From Apis mellifera (lineage: Eukaryota; Arthropoda; Insecta; Hymenoptera; Apidae): a stretch of DNA of 64,000 nt. The stretch's first letter is position 1. Each line of letters begins with the position of its first letter. The DNA is taken from assembly GCF_003254395.2 (NCBI RefSeq), contig NC_037640.1, positions 5,562,289 to 5,626,288 on the forward strand. The letters are read 5' to 3'. The translations under genes were made by a program, and so were the position numbers. Of the stretch, positions 1 through 10,374 are shown in pieces. The notes beneath the pieces are model-generated. The model saw only the letters and a list, made by a program, of their open reading frames with translations, did not search any database and was not told where the DNA came from.

Positions 1-1683
1 GATATCGAATGAAGACAAGGATCATCGAAGAAGATCCTTTTCGCGGTTTCTTGTTGAACATTCCTCCGCTGGATGGAACTCGTGCACGTTTGTTGCTCGC
101 GCGAGGATTTAACGAGCGTATTCCTGCCGTAACGAGCAAACGTTGGGTTCACGGGCGCGGGACATCGTTGTACAGTCCGTAATATAAAGATCGTGGATGG
201 ATGATCGATCCCCCCCTCCTCCTGAACGGGATTCGAAGAAAATCGGGGGAAACTTGGATTTCTATTTCTTTTCTGCGCGTGTTTATTAAGGTAATTAATA
301 AATGTTAGAAATATTTATTATATTCGATATATGGGATAAGAGAGAATTAATATTTTTAATAACGTTAATGTAACGAGAGGATCAAGAGGAGGCTCTTCTT
401 ATCTTTCTCTCTCGCTAACGAGAATTAGGAAGGGAAAAATTGCAAGCCTTGTTGGAGAAATATTGGATCCTTTTTTTATCATCCCAACGGGGATGATTAA
501 GGCGCACGATGTTACAGCATCGACTGTACCACGCGGCTTAAGGCCCACATGCAGCAAAATGCATTTGCTTATGGCTCGCTCACGTACGCCCGTATAAAAC
601 GGCGCATTATTCGCGAGTTATGCCCCGTACGCACGTCTTCTTTCCTTCCTTCCTTCCTTCCTCCTTTCTTTCTTTCTTTCATCCTTCTCTCCACCCTTTG
701 TCGACTACCTCTCAAAGGCGGCCCTTCCTGCACGCGTCCTCCGTCTCTTCCTCCCCTCTCCTTTTCTTTTTCTTCTTCTTTTCTCTCCCGTATTTTTTTA
801 TTTATTTCTTTTTTATATCTTGGCGTTGCTCGTGGTCGCCCGAGAGGGAACGCGCGACACGTGCAAATGCGCCTCAACGCCACGGCTCCACCCACGCGCT
901 CCGCCTAATCGATGCGTTCATTGTTCGCACGGTGGTGGGCTTGTTTGCTTTGACGAAACACCGATTAGCGAGTGGAAGGAGCGTGGAAGGAAATTATGCC
1001 CGTTTGGAATTTCGCGTTTGCGACACGCGAGAAAGGAATCGAATTTTTTTTCTTTCCCCTCCTCGAGAAATTCTTCGGGACGAGTATCGGTGGAATTTGG
1101 ATGAAAGATCGAAGAAGGGAGGAGGAGAGATTATTTGGAATTCCGAGAAACCAATTCGAATGTAATAAATATCGATGAAATTTTCGAAAGAAGGGGGAAA
1201 AATTCTCTAAATCGTTATTTGTCCCATTATGTAAGCTCGATTGAGAATGGTCGATTAATCGAGGGAAGAGTCGTGAGAGATTTATGCTTGTTTGGAATTG
1301 TTTGCGACACTCGACGAGGGGGGAGAGGAAAGGATTTACAAAGTATCGAACCAACGCGCGTGAAGTTTTCCCCTTTGGACGGGAGAAAGTTAATCTAATC
1401 GTTTCTTTGTTGCATTGTTTATCTCTCGATCGTTTATCGTGGAAATCTTGGAGGATTTATAGCAACGTTTTCCAACGAACAAAATTCCATCGCTCGTATA
1501 TATATGTCCGTCTCCTCTATTTTCTCCACCACGATTGATTCTCCTACTACTTTTGATCTTGGAATCAGAATTTTCCTCTGAATCCAAGGGAAAATCTAAA
1601 TCCCGTTTTCAATCTAAATTCTTCTCTTTTAATGAGTCGCCATTCTACTGTTTATGCGCTTTGATTTCGCTTTCTCTTCATAG
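1..1683 (+). other. No supportable gene; unique DNA with pyrimidine tracts
   Basis: Besides the tracts at 636-789, several frames of 60-180 codons overlap on both strands between 549 and 1587. They lack homology and mostly follow C/T-rich composition. GCAAAATGCATTTGC at 554-568 is a near-palindromic octamer-like site. I see no convincing exon left of 1684. Confidence 0.5.
636..789 (+). repeat. Polypyrimidine tracts (TTCC)n, (TTTC)n and mixed C/T
   Basis: (TTCC)n at 642-662 runs into (TTTC)n at 664-680. A second C/T-only tract spans about 741-789. Three ORFs cross this region on both strands, with Ser/Phe/Pro or Arg/Glu/Lys runs explained by the repeats. A TATAAAA lies at 595-601 but no gene follows. 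Confidence 0.85.
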
Positions 1684-1757
1684 GAATACGAATTCTTCTC
1701 CCTGGACGAATTAAACTCCTCGAGTTTGACGAATGGTCGAGAAACGAAAATTGTCAG
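1684..1757 (+). CDS. Candidate internal coding exon, unknown gene
   Basis: CTTTCTCTTCATAG ends at 1683 and the donor GTAAGA starts at 1758. The 74-nt interval is open from a phase-0 GAA and reads EYEFFSLDELNSSSLTNGRE then Thr-Lys-Ile-Val, with no low complexity. It leaves in phase 2. If real it belongs to a + strand transcript entering from the left, and could continue into 1992-2040. I do not recognise the protein. It does not resemble the outspread N terminus. Confidence 0.25.
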
Positions 1758-1991
1758 GTAAGAATGGAGAGCGAAGCAAATGGTTTGCGGTTGAAAAGTC
1801 GGGTGGAATTTCGAGTGGCACAAGTCGGAGGAAGGCGGTGTTAGGGTCAAACGAGCGAAACAAAGGTGGTGCTCGTGCCAAGCTAATTATCGATAAGACG
1901 ATCAATCTTTGCCAATCTAGAGAGAAAGCAGATCCAATTGGATCCTGGTTATTTGCTAACTTATCCAGTTTTTGTTTCTCTCGTTTATCAG

Positions 1992-2040
1992 GTGTGATCG
2001 TTTCTTCGTGAAAATTTGTGAATTTCTAAAAAAAGTTTAG
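1992..2040 (+). CDS. Possible terminal coding piece following 1684-1757
   Basis: A good acceptor (TTTTTGTTTCTCTCGTTTATCAG, ending 1991) is followed by a phase-2-compatible frame. Joined to 1757 it encodes RCDRFFVKICEFLKKV and stops at TAG 2038-2040. The implied intron would be 234 bp. Support is only splice-site quality and phase match. Confidence 0.13.
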
Positions 2041-2500
2041 AATTTTAAATTTAATATCGGCAAATGTTAAAGCAAATTTTTCACGTTGAACGCATACCTC
2101 GGAAGCTATTCAATTTGACACGTGACTCATTCCGTGAAACTATAGCGAATTAATGTATCGATGCATTATAATGCATTTTCGATAAAGAAAAAAAATTACC
2201 AACTACTCTTTATCTATACGAATAATATTAATAATAATTTTAAAATTAATGGATAGGAATTATTCTTGTCCTTCTCGTAGTAGATTTTATACGTAGTTTC
2301 ATGGAAATCGAGATAATCGGCGAGGACTTCGGTTCATTGTCTCCTTGTAACTCGATATTTTCCGATCGTGGGGTGTAGAGTACGCAGGGTTTCAGGTAAA
2401 CGACTGCCACGAGACACGACATTATTTTATCCAATCAGCGGAGGAACGGAAGATAGTTTTAGCTTTGTGTACCATTTTGTATCGATATTTCCACTAGAAT

Positions 2501-2535
2501 CCCTATACATTCCTATACATCCCTATACATCCCTG
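2501..2535 (+). repeat. 10-bp minisatellite, 3.5 copies
   Basis: CCCTATACAT TCCTATACAT CCCTATACAT CCCT, with one substitution. Confidence 0.9.
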
Positions 2536-2713
2536 ATCTCGAAGGAATTGATTTTAAAATTTGACCGTTTTTTCAGAAATGGCCGCCTGTGTTCATCAAT
2601 CGACGCGTATGTTGCGAATTTGGAAAGGAAGGAAAGACGAGTTGAAAATTATTTTTGACGAGATCAAAATTCCTCGATTTCAATTTATAAATTGAATTTC
2701 GAAACTCTTCCCC

Positions 2714-2732
2714 TATATATATATATATATAT
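2714..2732 (+). repeat. (TA)n microsatellite
   Basis: About nine TA units. Confidence 0.95.
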
Positions 2733-2930
2733 CTAATCTTTTAACTATAAAGGCTCCATTATGGCAGCGGCGCAAAAAACTAAATTTAGACCGATCCACT
2801 TTTCTTCCAACGTATTAAAATCGAACGATAATAGGTTCGTAATGGTTGGTCGGATGGAAACATAAACCGACTTGATTTACGAACCATACAACGGAGAAAC
2901 TCTCGCGTTCCATTGTCTGAAAAAAGCGCG

Positions 2931-2961
<31 letters not shown>

Positions 2962-2972
2962 GGAGGAGGAGA
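2931..2972 (+). repeat. (GGA)n microsatellite
   Basis: A purine-only GGA-rich run. It accounts for the poly-Gly and poly-Leu in overlapping frames. Confidence 0.95.
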
Positions 2973-3160
2973 AGCGCGAAAGAAATTGAACTATAATCGG
3001 GGAGATTTATATCTATTATATCGTGCAGCCTGGTACTACCATACAAACATCATCCGATAATTACAAAATATCGGAATAATTCTCGCCGATAATGTTCCCT
3101 CCAACCATGTTTTACGAGTTACAGCGATTTTACGGATACGTTGAAATGGATCGATACGAT

Positions 3161-3179
3161 TATATATATATATATATAT
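3161..3179 (+). repeat. (TA)n microsatellite
   Basis: About nine TA units. Confidence 0.95.
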
Positions 3180-4843
3180 GGATATCATTTTAATACGCGA
3201 CATCGTGCGAAACGATCCACTTCTCGTTCTTGAACGTATATAATCGCGATTGATCCCGATTTTTTTTTTTATAGACTCTCTTCTATCGAGTAAATTTTAA
3301 AACGTGATCGTTTATTAAACGACGATACTCGAATACTTTTATTCGTAACAAATATTATATGAAGTATTGTACAGCATATATTTGAAAAGAAAGAAGAGGA
3401 AATGATATATCTTAGTTGGAGGATGGAAAGGAATGGAGATTTTCGAATCGTTTCTCTTCCAAAATTTCGATTTCACGACGATGAAACGCCTTTTTTTAAA
3501 TATATATCGGTCGAAAGGCAAGAGTCACGATTATCTATCGGACAATGATCCCGGGAAAGTGAAAATGGCGAGCCAGGGGCCCTTGCTCGAGCCAATTACG
3601 GGGACTTTATTCATCTGCACGGCTTCGTCATGCCACCGCTCGCGGACGATGGGATTACTCGAATCCACTGCCATTGACGATCCCTCCTTTTCGAGCGTAT
3701 TATTTTCACCGGCAGAATATTTCCTTGTGCAACTTTGTTAATTAAAGAAGAACCGTTTGGATTGGAAGGAGAGATATGCCTCCTTGTATCTCACTGACAA
3801 AACATTTTTCATTCGACAAATCGCGGAAGGAGTTGGAATTTTCCGTTGTTGAATCGATTGAAAATGTATCATACGATTTATCGATTATTATACGATTCGA
3901 TGTTTCGTTTATTTTGCAAATTCGATATCGATAAACGGTATGAGATGTAGCATTTGTAAATTAAATCCAAATTATAGTATCGCGTTGGAAAAATTTGAGA
4001 ACGAGCGTGGAATCAACGCGAGTGTTGGATAAATAATAATTCGAGAAATTATTTTAGAAATCGTCATAAATTGTACGAATTAATAACTCCATCTGCGATT
4101 TTCTAAATTTCTAATTACCCTAATTATCCCATTTTCTCTTACGCACGAAAGGTGTTAAGCGCAGGTGGACAGCGTCTCTGGTTAAGCTCTCAAGGACACG
4201 CTCTGTTTCCAACGGGATCCCCTCGATTCCACGAGCAATGCCGGCCACGCCACCGTTAAAGTGGCGCTATTTGGCCACGGCAAAATGGCCACAATGTTGG
4301 AACACGAGTATACTAGTCGTGACTTCATCGTCTGGTACCTCGATGCCGCCTATTGTTCCACGAATAGACTCTCTAAGGCCTGTCTCTTCTCCTTTCGGCT
4401 TTTCTCCCTTCGTCCCGCCTTTCACCGTCCCTGAATCGAGAGAAACACGTGTTCCCCTCCTCGATTAAAATTTGAGAAATCATATTTCGAAGGAGGGGAA
4501 GAGAAGAAGAGAAGAGAATAGAATAATTTATTTATTCTTCGACGAATATTTTTCTTTTCGATAAAAATAATCTGAAGAAGAACTTTTCACACCTGCGAAA
4601 AACGATTCGATTAGAAATAGGAAGGAGAGGAGGATCATTTATGGATGATCGATCCAAGTGGGACGCGAAGGGAACAACCGGTGTATTCTCGAGTGTACGC
4701 GTATGAAATATCGTGACACGCGAGCCCCGCCACCTACACGCTGAGGAAAGAAGATCGAATCTGATCCGCGGTAATTCGATCGTGGAAAGAAAGGGGAGAG
4801 GTAGGAATCGACACACAGGGTGTGAATATCCTTCTCCGCAAAC

Positions 4844-5925
4844 ATTTTGTCCCGGGACTGGTTCGTATATATTCCTCCTCGGCATCGAAATTGTTCTCTT
4901 TTTTCTCTTTCCAAAGATTGGAAATTTTTTCAAATACCACCTTTTCAAACTCTGAGCACGGAATATAAAAATCGAGAGAAAAGAAAATTTTGTTACATCA
5001 GTTCCTTGCAGACTATTCTTTCTATGTCTTTCTTCCATTTTGTCCCTGGTTCCTAAATATTCCTCTTCGGCATCGAAATTGTTTTTCGAAAGATTGCAAA
5101 TTTTTTCAAATACCACCTTTTCAAACTCTGAACACAGAATATAAAAATCGAGAGAAAAGACAATTTCGTTACATCTGTTTCTTGCAGACGATTATTCTTC
5201 CCATATCTTCCCTCCATTTTGTCCTGGGACTGGTTCTTATATATTCTTCCTCGGCATCGAAATTGTTCTCTTTTTTCGAGAGATTGGAAATTTTTTCAAA
5301 TACCATCTTTTCAAACTCTAAGCACGGAATATAAAAATCGAGAGAAAAGAAAATTTCGTTACATCTGTTTCTTGCAGACGATTATTCTTCCCATATCTTC
5401 CCTCCATTTTGTCCTGGGACTGGTTCTTATATATTCTTCCTCGGCATCGAAATTGTTCTCTTTTTTCGAGAGATTGGAAATTTTTTCAAATACCATCTTT
5501 TCAAACTCTAAGCACGGAATATAAAAATCGAGAGAAAAGAAAATTTCGTTACATCTGTTTCTTGCAGACTATTCTTTCCATTCATTTTGTCTTTCCTCCA
5601 TTTTGTCTCGGGACTAGTTCATATATATTCCTCCTCGGCATTGTTCCTCTTTTCGAAAGATTGCAAATTTTTTCAATCGAAATACTATCTTTTCAAATTC
5701 TGAGCACGGAATATAAAAATTGAGAGAAAAGACAATTTCGTTACATCTGTTCCTTGCAGACGATTATTCTTCCCATGTCTTCTTTCCATTTTGTCCTGGG
5801 ACTGGTTCTTATATATTCTTCCTCAGTATCGAAATTGTTCTCTTTTTTCGAAAGATTGCAAATTTTTTCAATCGAAATGTCACTTTTTCAAACTCTGAGC
5901 ACGAAATATAAAAATCGAGAGATTC
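4844..5925 (+). repeat. Tandem array, ~6 units of about 190 bp
   Basis: Units begin near 4844, 5035, 5215, 5405, 5600 and 5787 with ATTTTGTCCYGGGACTGG-like sequence. The 5215 and 5405 copies are nearly identical at exactly 190 bp; outer copies are diverged and carry small indels. Each unit includes the AT-rich core AATATAAAAATCGAGAGA, and five carry TTACATCTGTTTCTTGCAG or a close variant (tracts ending near 5011, 5187, 5377, 5567 and 5759). Open frames on both strands here are products of the repeat and are not genes. Confidence 0.95.
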
Positions 5926-7933
5926 CCACGTCTCCTCTTTGTCGAAGAAACGATCTTTCCAAAAGCAAAGGAGAGGAGAGAAAATTGCGCGAGTCACGGA
6001 TTAACAGAATTCGTGGAAAATTCGGCGCGACTCGAAAGAAAGATGGTGGGATTAAATAGAGAAATTTCACGGTGCGATCGAAGTGCGATGGCGGCGGATG
6101 TTGGGATTTCTGTGGCACGGGTGACCGGCAAAAACGTTCTTCGTTAATGCGACACGATGCCTTCGGTCTCCGGGACTCGGTGACTAGTTCGATCGGTAAT
6201 TCGAGACGGGAGAAGTGGCAAGAAGACCCGGAAGAGCGCCGCAGAAGAAAACCCTCGTAACAGGGGGGGATCGCGAATGGCGTACGATCCGATGTTATCT
6301 CTTTGTCGGATCGCCGACTTCGCCTCCGGCACCAAGCGTTTCCAGAAAATCCGAAATTCTCCTCCGATCGATGAAATTTTAACCAACGGATTTGTCGTTC
6401 TTCGATGCCCATTCCAAGTGTTTTCATCCAGAAATATATTTCGAGAAGTTTTTTTATTTTTTTATTCATTTATGGCTTCTCGTGGATCGACGAGAATTTT
6501 TTGGAAGATCAGTCTTGAGAAAGAGAGAGACGCAGAATTAATAGAGATAAATTTTTATAAGGGAATCTTGTTTCAAAAAAATCATCTTCCTTGACGCGAA
6601 TATTCGAGGAGTAAAAAGCTGGGTGACAAGTAGAAAATGATACGTTCTTAAGAGAACGATTTTCTCCGGACTATAATTCAAGAGCATTGAAAAACGTCGA
6701 CATGTCGATATTCCTAATCTCATCGTTGAATCCCTGGCTTATTATTAGCAACAACACGCCGTGTACCGGTATGCAGTGCCGTTTGCTTATTATGATAGGA
6801 CAGGAAATAGACTCGAATAAGCTCCGATTAGCAGGGCATTGACTCGGCAACCAAGTCCTAAATTCGTATCCATCTGAAATGCACGGACTTTGATATTTCT
6901 TCCACTCTTATTCGCCGAAAGGTGAACACGTATCGTTTTCCAATTTCGAATTTATATCTTCGTATCTAGGAAATATTTACGTAAAAGTGATTGAAAAAAA
7001 GAATCAACGATGTTGAATATTATTTAGATCTCGAGAAGATGAAAAAGGAGGATAGAAAACAAAGAAAGTCCATACAAACCATAATGATTTGCAAAAAAAA
7101 AAAGAAGAAGAGGAATAATCAAACAACCATTTTACTCAAACTCATATTTATTTTCTTTTTTATTATTTATATCTCCATTGTACAAAATCTTGAAGCCTTT
7201 ATAAATTACTTTATAAATCTTAATTTATTACATCATCTCGTTCCAAAACATCCAAAATGCGACGCGAAATCCTAACGATCCATCCATCCAGAATTAAACA
7301 CGGATCGTTAAAAATCACTTCGACTCGAAAGCATCGAAAGCAAAATAATCTATCGATCGTCCATCAAAAGAACCAAACGTCGAAAAATAAGAAGAAAAGA
7401 TCGGGTTTAAAGGCCGAATGCGCACTTGGCACACATTCCCGTGGCGAAAAAGTGACGGACGGGCGGAGAGGAGGGGTCGGAGAGACCGTGCGAAAGCGTT
7501 CCTCTCGCGGCGAACGATCGGAAAACGATCCCTTCGATCGATCCCCCGTGATGTAAAACGCGGCGCGAGTGACGAAAAGGGACATGCATTGCGCGGCGAT
7601 CCGCTTGTAATTGTCGAGAGAGAGAGGGAGAGAGAAAGAGGCCGGATAACGCGCGATTTATCGCTGCACGTATCCTATCCGAATCCGATTCGCCTCCTCG
7701 TCGATCGTCGATTTACGAAGCCGGCGAAGGGGCGAACCGCAACGATAAACCGTTCGAAAGCCGTTCCTCCTGTGAGAGTGGACGTGCAGTTGGACGGGGA
7801 ATCGATATGGTGAAATTGTGTGATGAGAAGGAAGAGAAGGAGGATGGACGAGACGGCTCGATCGATCGATTTCGCGCCGGTTGGATTGAGAAGCAATGGT
7901 CGATTCTTCTTCCAGATTTTAGGGAAATTTAGA
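5926..7933 (+). other. No supportable gene
   Basis: GC-richer patches at 6.0-6.4 and 7.4-7.8 kb are open in several frames on both strands. A 193-codon minus frame (5888-6469) starts inside the tandem array edge and is not recognised. 6.95-7.25 kb is strongly AT-rich. Confidence 0.5.
7616..7640 (+). repeat. (GA)n microsatellite
   Basis: An interrupted GA run. Confidence 0.9.
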
Positions 7934-8212
7934 GCCGGATTTATTTTTAAGGAATTTTATTTCCTTTCGAGGCGGATTTCGTTTGGACGGGAATATCGAT
8001 TTACATTTGATTTGTTCAGAAAATCGAACAGCCGGATTTATTTTTAAGGAATTTTATTTCCTTTCGAGACGGATTTCGTTTGGAATATCGATTTACATTT
8101 GATTTGTTCAGAAGATCGAACAGCCGGATTTATTTTTAAGGAATTTTATTTCCTTTCGAGGCGGATTTCGTTTGGAATATCGATTTACATTTGATTTGTT
8201 CAGAAGATTGAA
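7934..8212 (+). repeat. Tandem triplication, unit about 92-97 bp
   Basis: GCCGGATTTATTTTTAAGGA starts copies at 7934, 8031 and 8123. Each continues through TTTCCTTTCGAG, GGATTTCGTTTGG and TTTGATTTGTTCAGAA. The first copy has a five-base insertion (GACGG) that explains its longer period. Copies are nearly identical, suggesting recent expansion. Confidence 0.95.
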
Positions 8213-9464
8213 AATCGGCGGAGTTTAAAGTAATTTCGAATTGAAGAATTCGGGAGAAGATTGCGAAATTTATTTTAATTGGAATGGGATTGAAAGAATT
8301 GGGAAATAATCGATGAATTTTTGCCTCCCTTTAACGATTTGATTTTTCACGCGACGTCTATAATGAGACACGGTGAACTCGCGTGATTTTTCCCGCGTAA
8401 CCGCGATCAATCATGCTTTGAACCGGGTATGGAAATTACATCTGCGATGTGATTAATGAATCAGCCACGATCAGAGTTATAATCCGGGGTCCTCCGTCAC
8501 GAGCACACATTCGTGTAATATATTAAGCGAATGGAAAATGGTAGCCATCCGATAATTGAAACCCGACGATTTTCCATCGTCCCGGGGAAACGATTCTTTC
8601 TTCGAGTTTTCGAACCGATGTTCCTTCAGTCTACATTAAGCGCACTTGTGGATTTATACATTTGGAATTTTTTTTTTTTTCCTCTTTGAACGGACAAGGT
8701 GAAAGTCAGACGTATCGATTTCGACGAAATTTGATGCGATCCGATGATTGCAATTTTCAAGATATCCGCTCATTTTCGAGGAAATTAAATGTAATCGATA
8801 TTCGACGTTTCTTTTTTTTTTTCTTACGGACTTTGAGCATAATTTTCCACGCGATATTAATCGAAGCGAGCCAATATCGAATACAAATAAGAAAAGATTA
8901 AAAGGGAATTGTTTAGAAAATTTTTTGCAACTTAAATATAATAACTTTCGAGAGATGGAAGGAAGGATGTTACATATATCGCTTTATAATTTCTTCTACG
9001 ATCTTTTTCTTTCCTTCTTCTTCCTCTACGCCCTACTTTCCTAACAACTTTCTCGCTTTAATTAATCGCGTTGTTCGGATTAATATGCATACGCGGATGA
9101 TGGTGCACGCTCTCTCGTTCCCTAAAAACGACGGGCCACCACGACTCGTCCATTTTTCCCGCCGCGCGACAAATCGAGCGTCCTAATTCGAAATCGAAAC
9201 CAATCGAAGTTCCGCCCGTTGCTTTTCTGTGCCTCGCCAGGTGGAAATCTAATTAGCATACCGTCCGCTCTCTCGAGATCCCTCGCAGGATAGGGAGCTA
9301 CCGTCCCACGACCGAGGCGTATGATACACGATGTGAAACGCAAGAAGGAGAAAAAAAAAAAGAAGAAAAAAATACCAGAGTTAAATATTATTACCATACG
9401 AGGAAGCATCGAATCACCGAGTGTATAATCGTTACGAGATCGTGTCGTTGATTACCGCCCTCTC
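8213..9464 (+). other. No supportable gene
   Basis: AT-rich unique DNA with T-runs near 8669 and 8812 and an A-run near 9351. Nothing gene-like. Confidence 0.55.
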
Positions 9465-10374
9465 TTTTTCGTGTTGAGATAAGATTTTTTTATTTTATCA
9501 ATTCGATTCCATTATATTAATCTAATTATCTAGTTGTAGAGAGAGATCGATTTCGGAAAAGTTTTCGACGATAAATCGAGAGTTGAGTCCATACGAAAAG
9601 GAATTTGGCGAGCGTTCGATGGCAGAGAAAGGAAGGATGACAAAAAAGAGGAGTGTAGGACGGTGGTGCACGTTTATACGTTTTTTATTTTTCTTTTTCG
9701 TGTTGAGATAAGATTACTGAATTGATTTTTTTATTTTATTAATTCAATTCCATTATATTAATCTAATTATCTAGTTGTAGAGAGATTTCGGAAAAGTTTT
9801 CGACGATAAATCGAGAGTTGAGTCGATACGAAAAGGAATTTGGCGAGCATTCGATGGCAGAGAAAGGAAGGCAAAAAAGAGGAGTGTAGGTGCACGTTTT
9901 TTATTTCTCTTTTTCGCGTTGAGATAAAATTACACTGAATTGATTTTTTTATTTTATCAATTCGATTCTATATTAATCTAATTATCTAGTTGTAGAGAGA
10001 TTTCGGAAAAGTTTTCGACGATAAATCGAGAGTACAGAATTGAATCGATACGAAAAGGAATTTGGCGAGCGTTCGAGAAAGGAAGGATAGCAAAAGGAGG
10101 AGTGTAGGACGGTGGTGCACGTTTATACGTTTTTTATTTCTCTTTTTCGTGTTGAGATAAGATTACTGAATTGATTTTTTTATTTTATTAATTCAATTCC
10201 ATTATATTAATCTAATTATCTAATTGTAGAGAGATTTCGGAAAAGTTTTCGACGATAAATCGAGAGTACAGAGTTGAATCGATACGAAAAAGAATTTGGC
10301 GAGCGTTCGATGGCAGAGAAAGGAAGGATGGCAAAAGGAGGAGGAGTGTAGGACGGTGGTGCACGTTTAGGTGG
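9465..10374 (+). repeat. Tandem array, 4 units of about 216-233 bp
   Basis: The landmark G(T/C)GTTGAGATAA occurs at 9471, 9700, 9916 and 10149. Each unit carries TCTAATTATCTAGTTGTAGAG, then AAAAGTTTTCGACGATAAATC, then GAATTTGGCGAGC and a GTGCACGTTT end. Length differences come from small deletions between GGCAGAGAAAGGAAGG and GTGCACG. No gene overlaps. Confidence 0.93.

Larger units (their letters stand above)
2041..4843 (+). other. No supportable gene; AT-rich unique DNA with microsatellites
   Basis: Only repeats are supported (2501-2535, 2714-2732, 2931-2972, 3161-3179). A GC-richer patch lies at 3550-3720 and another at 4150-4460; their frames are short and unrecognised. Confidence 0.5.

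Noticed and set aside
4532..5116. 194-codon minus frame
   Set aside because: Runs into the ~190-bp tandem array, and its internal near-repeat follows the array period.
5888..6469. 193-codon minus frame
   Set aside because: Overlaps the array edge, no homology recognised, and low support for any splice structure.
4844..10374. CRISPR-like repeats
   Set aside because: Units are contiguous tandem repeats of 90-230 bp without spacers, in animal nuclear DNA.
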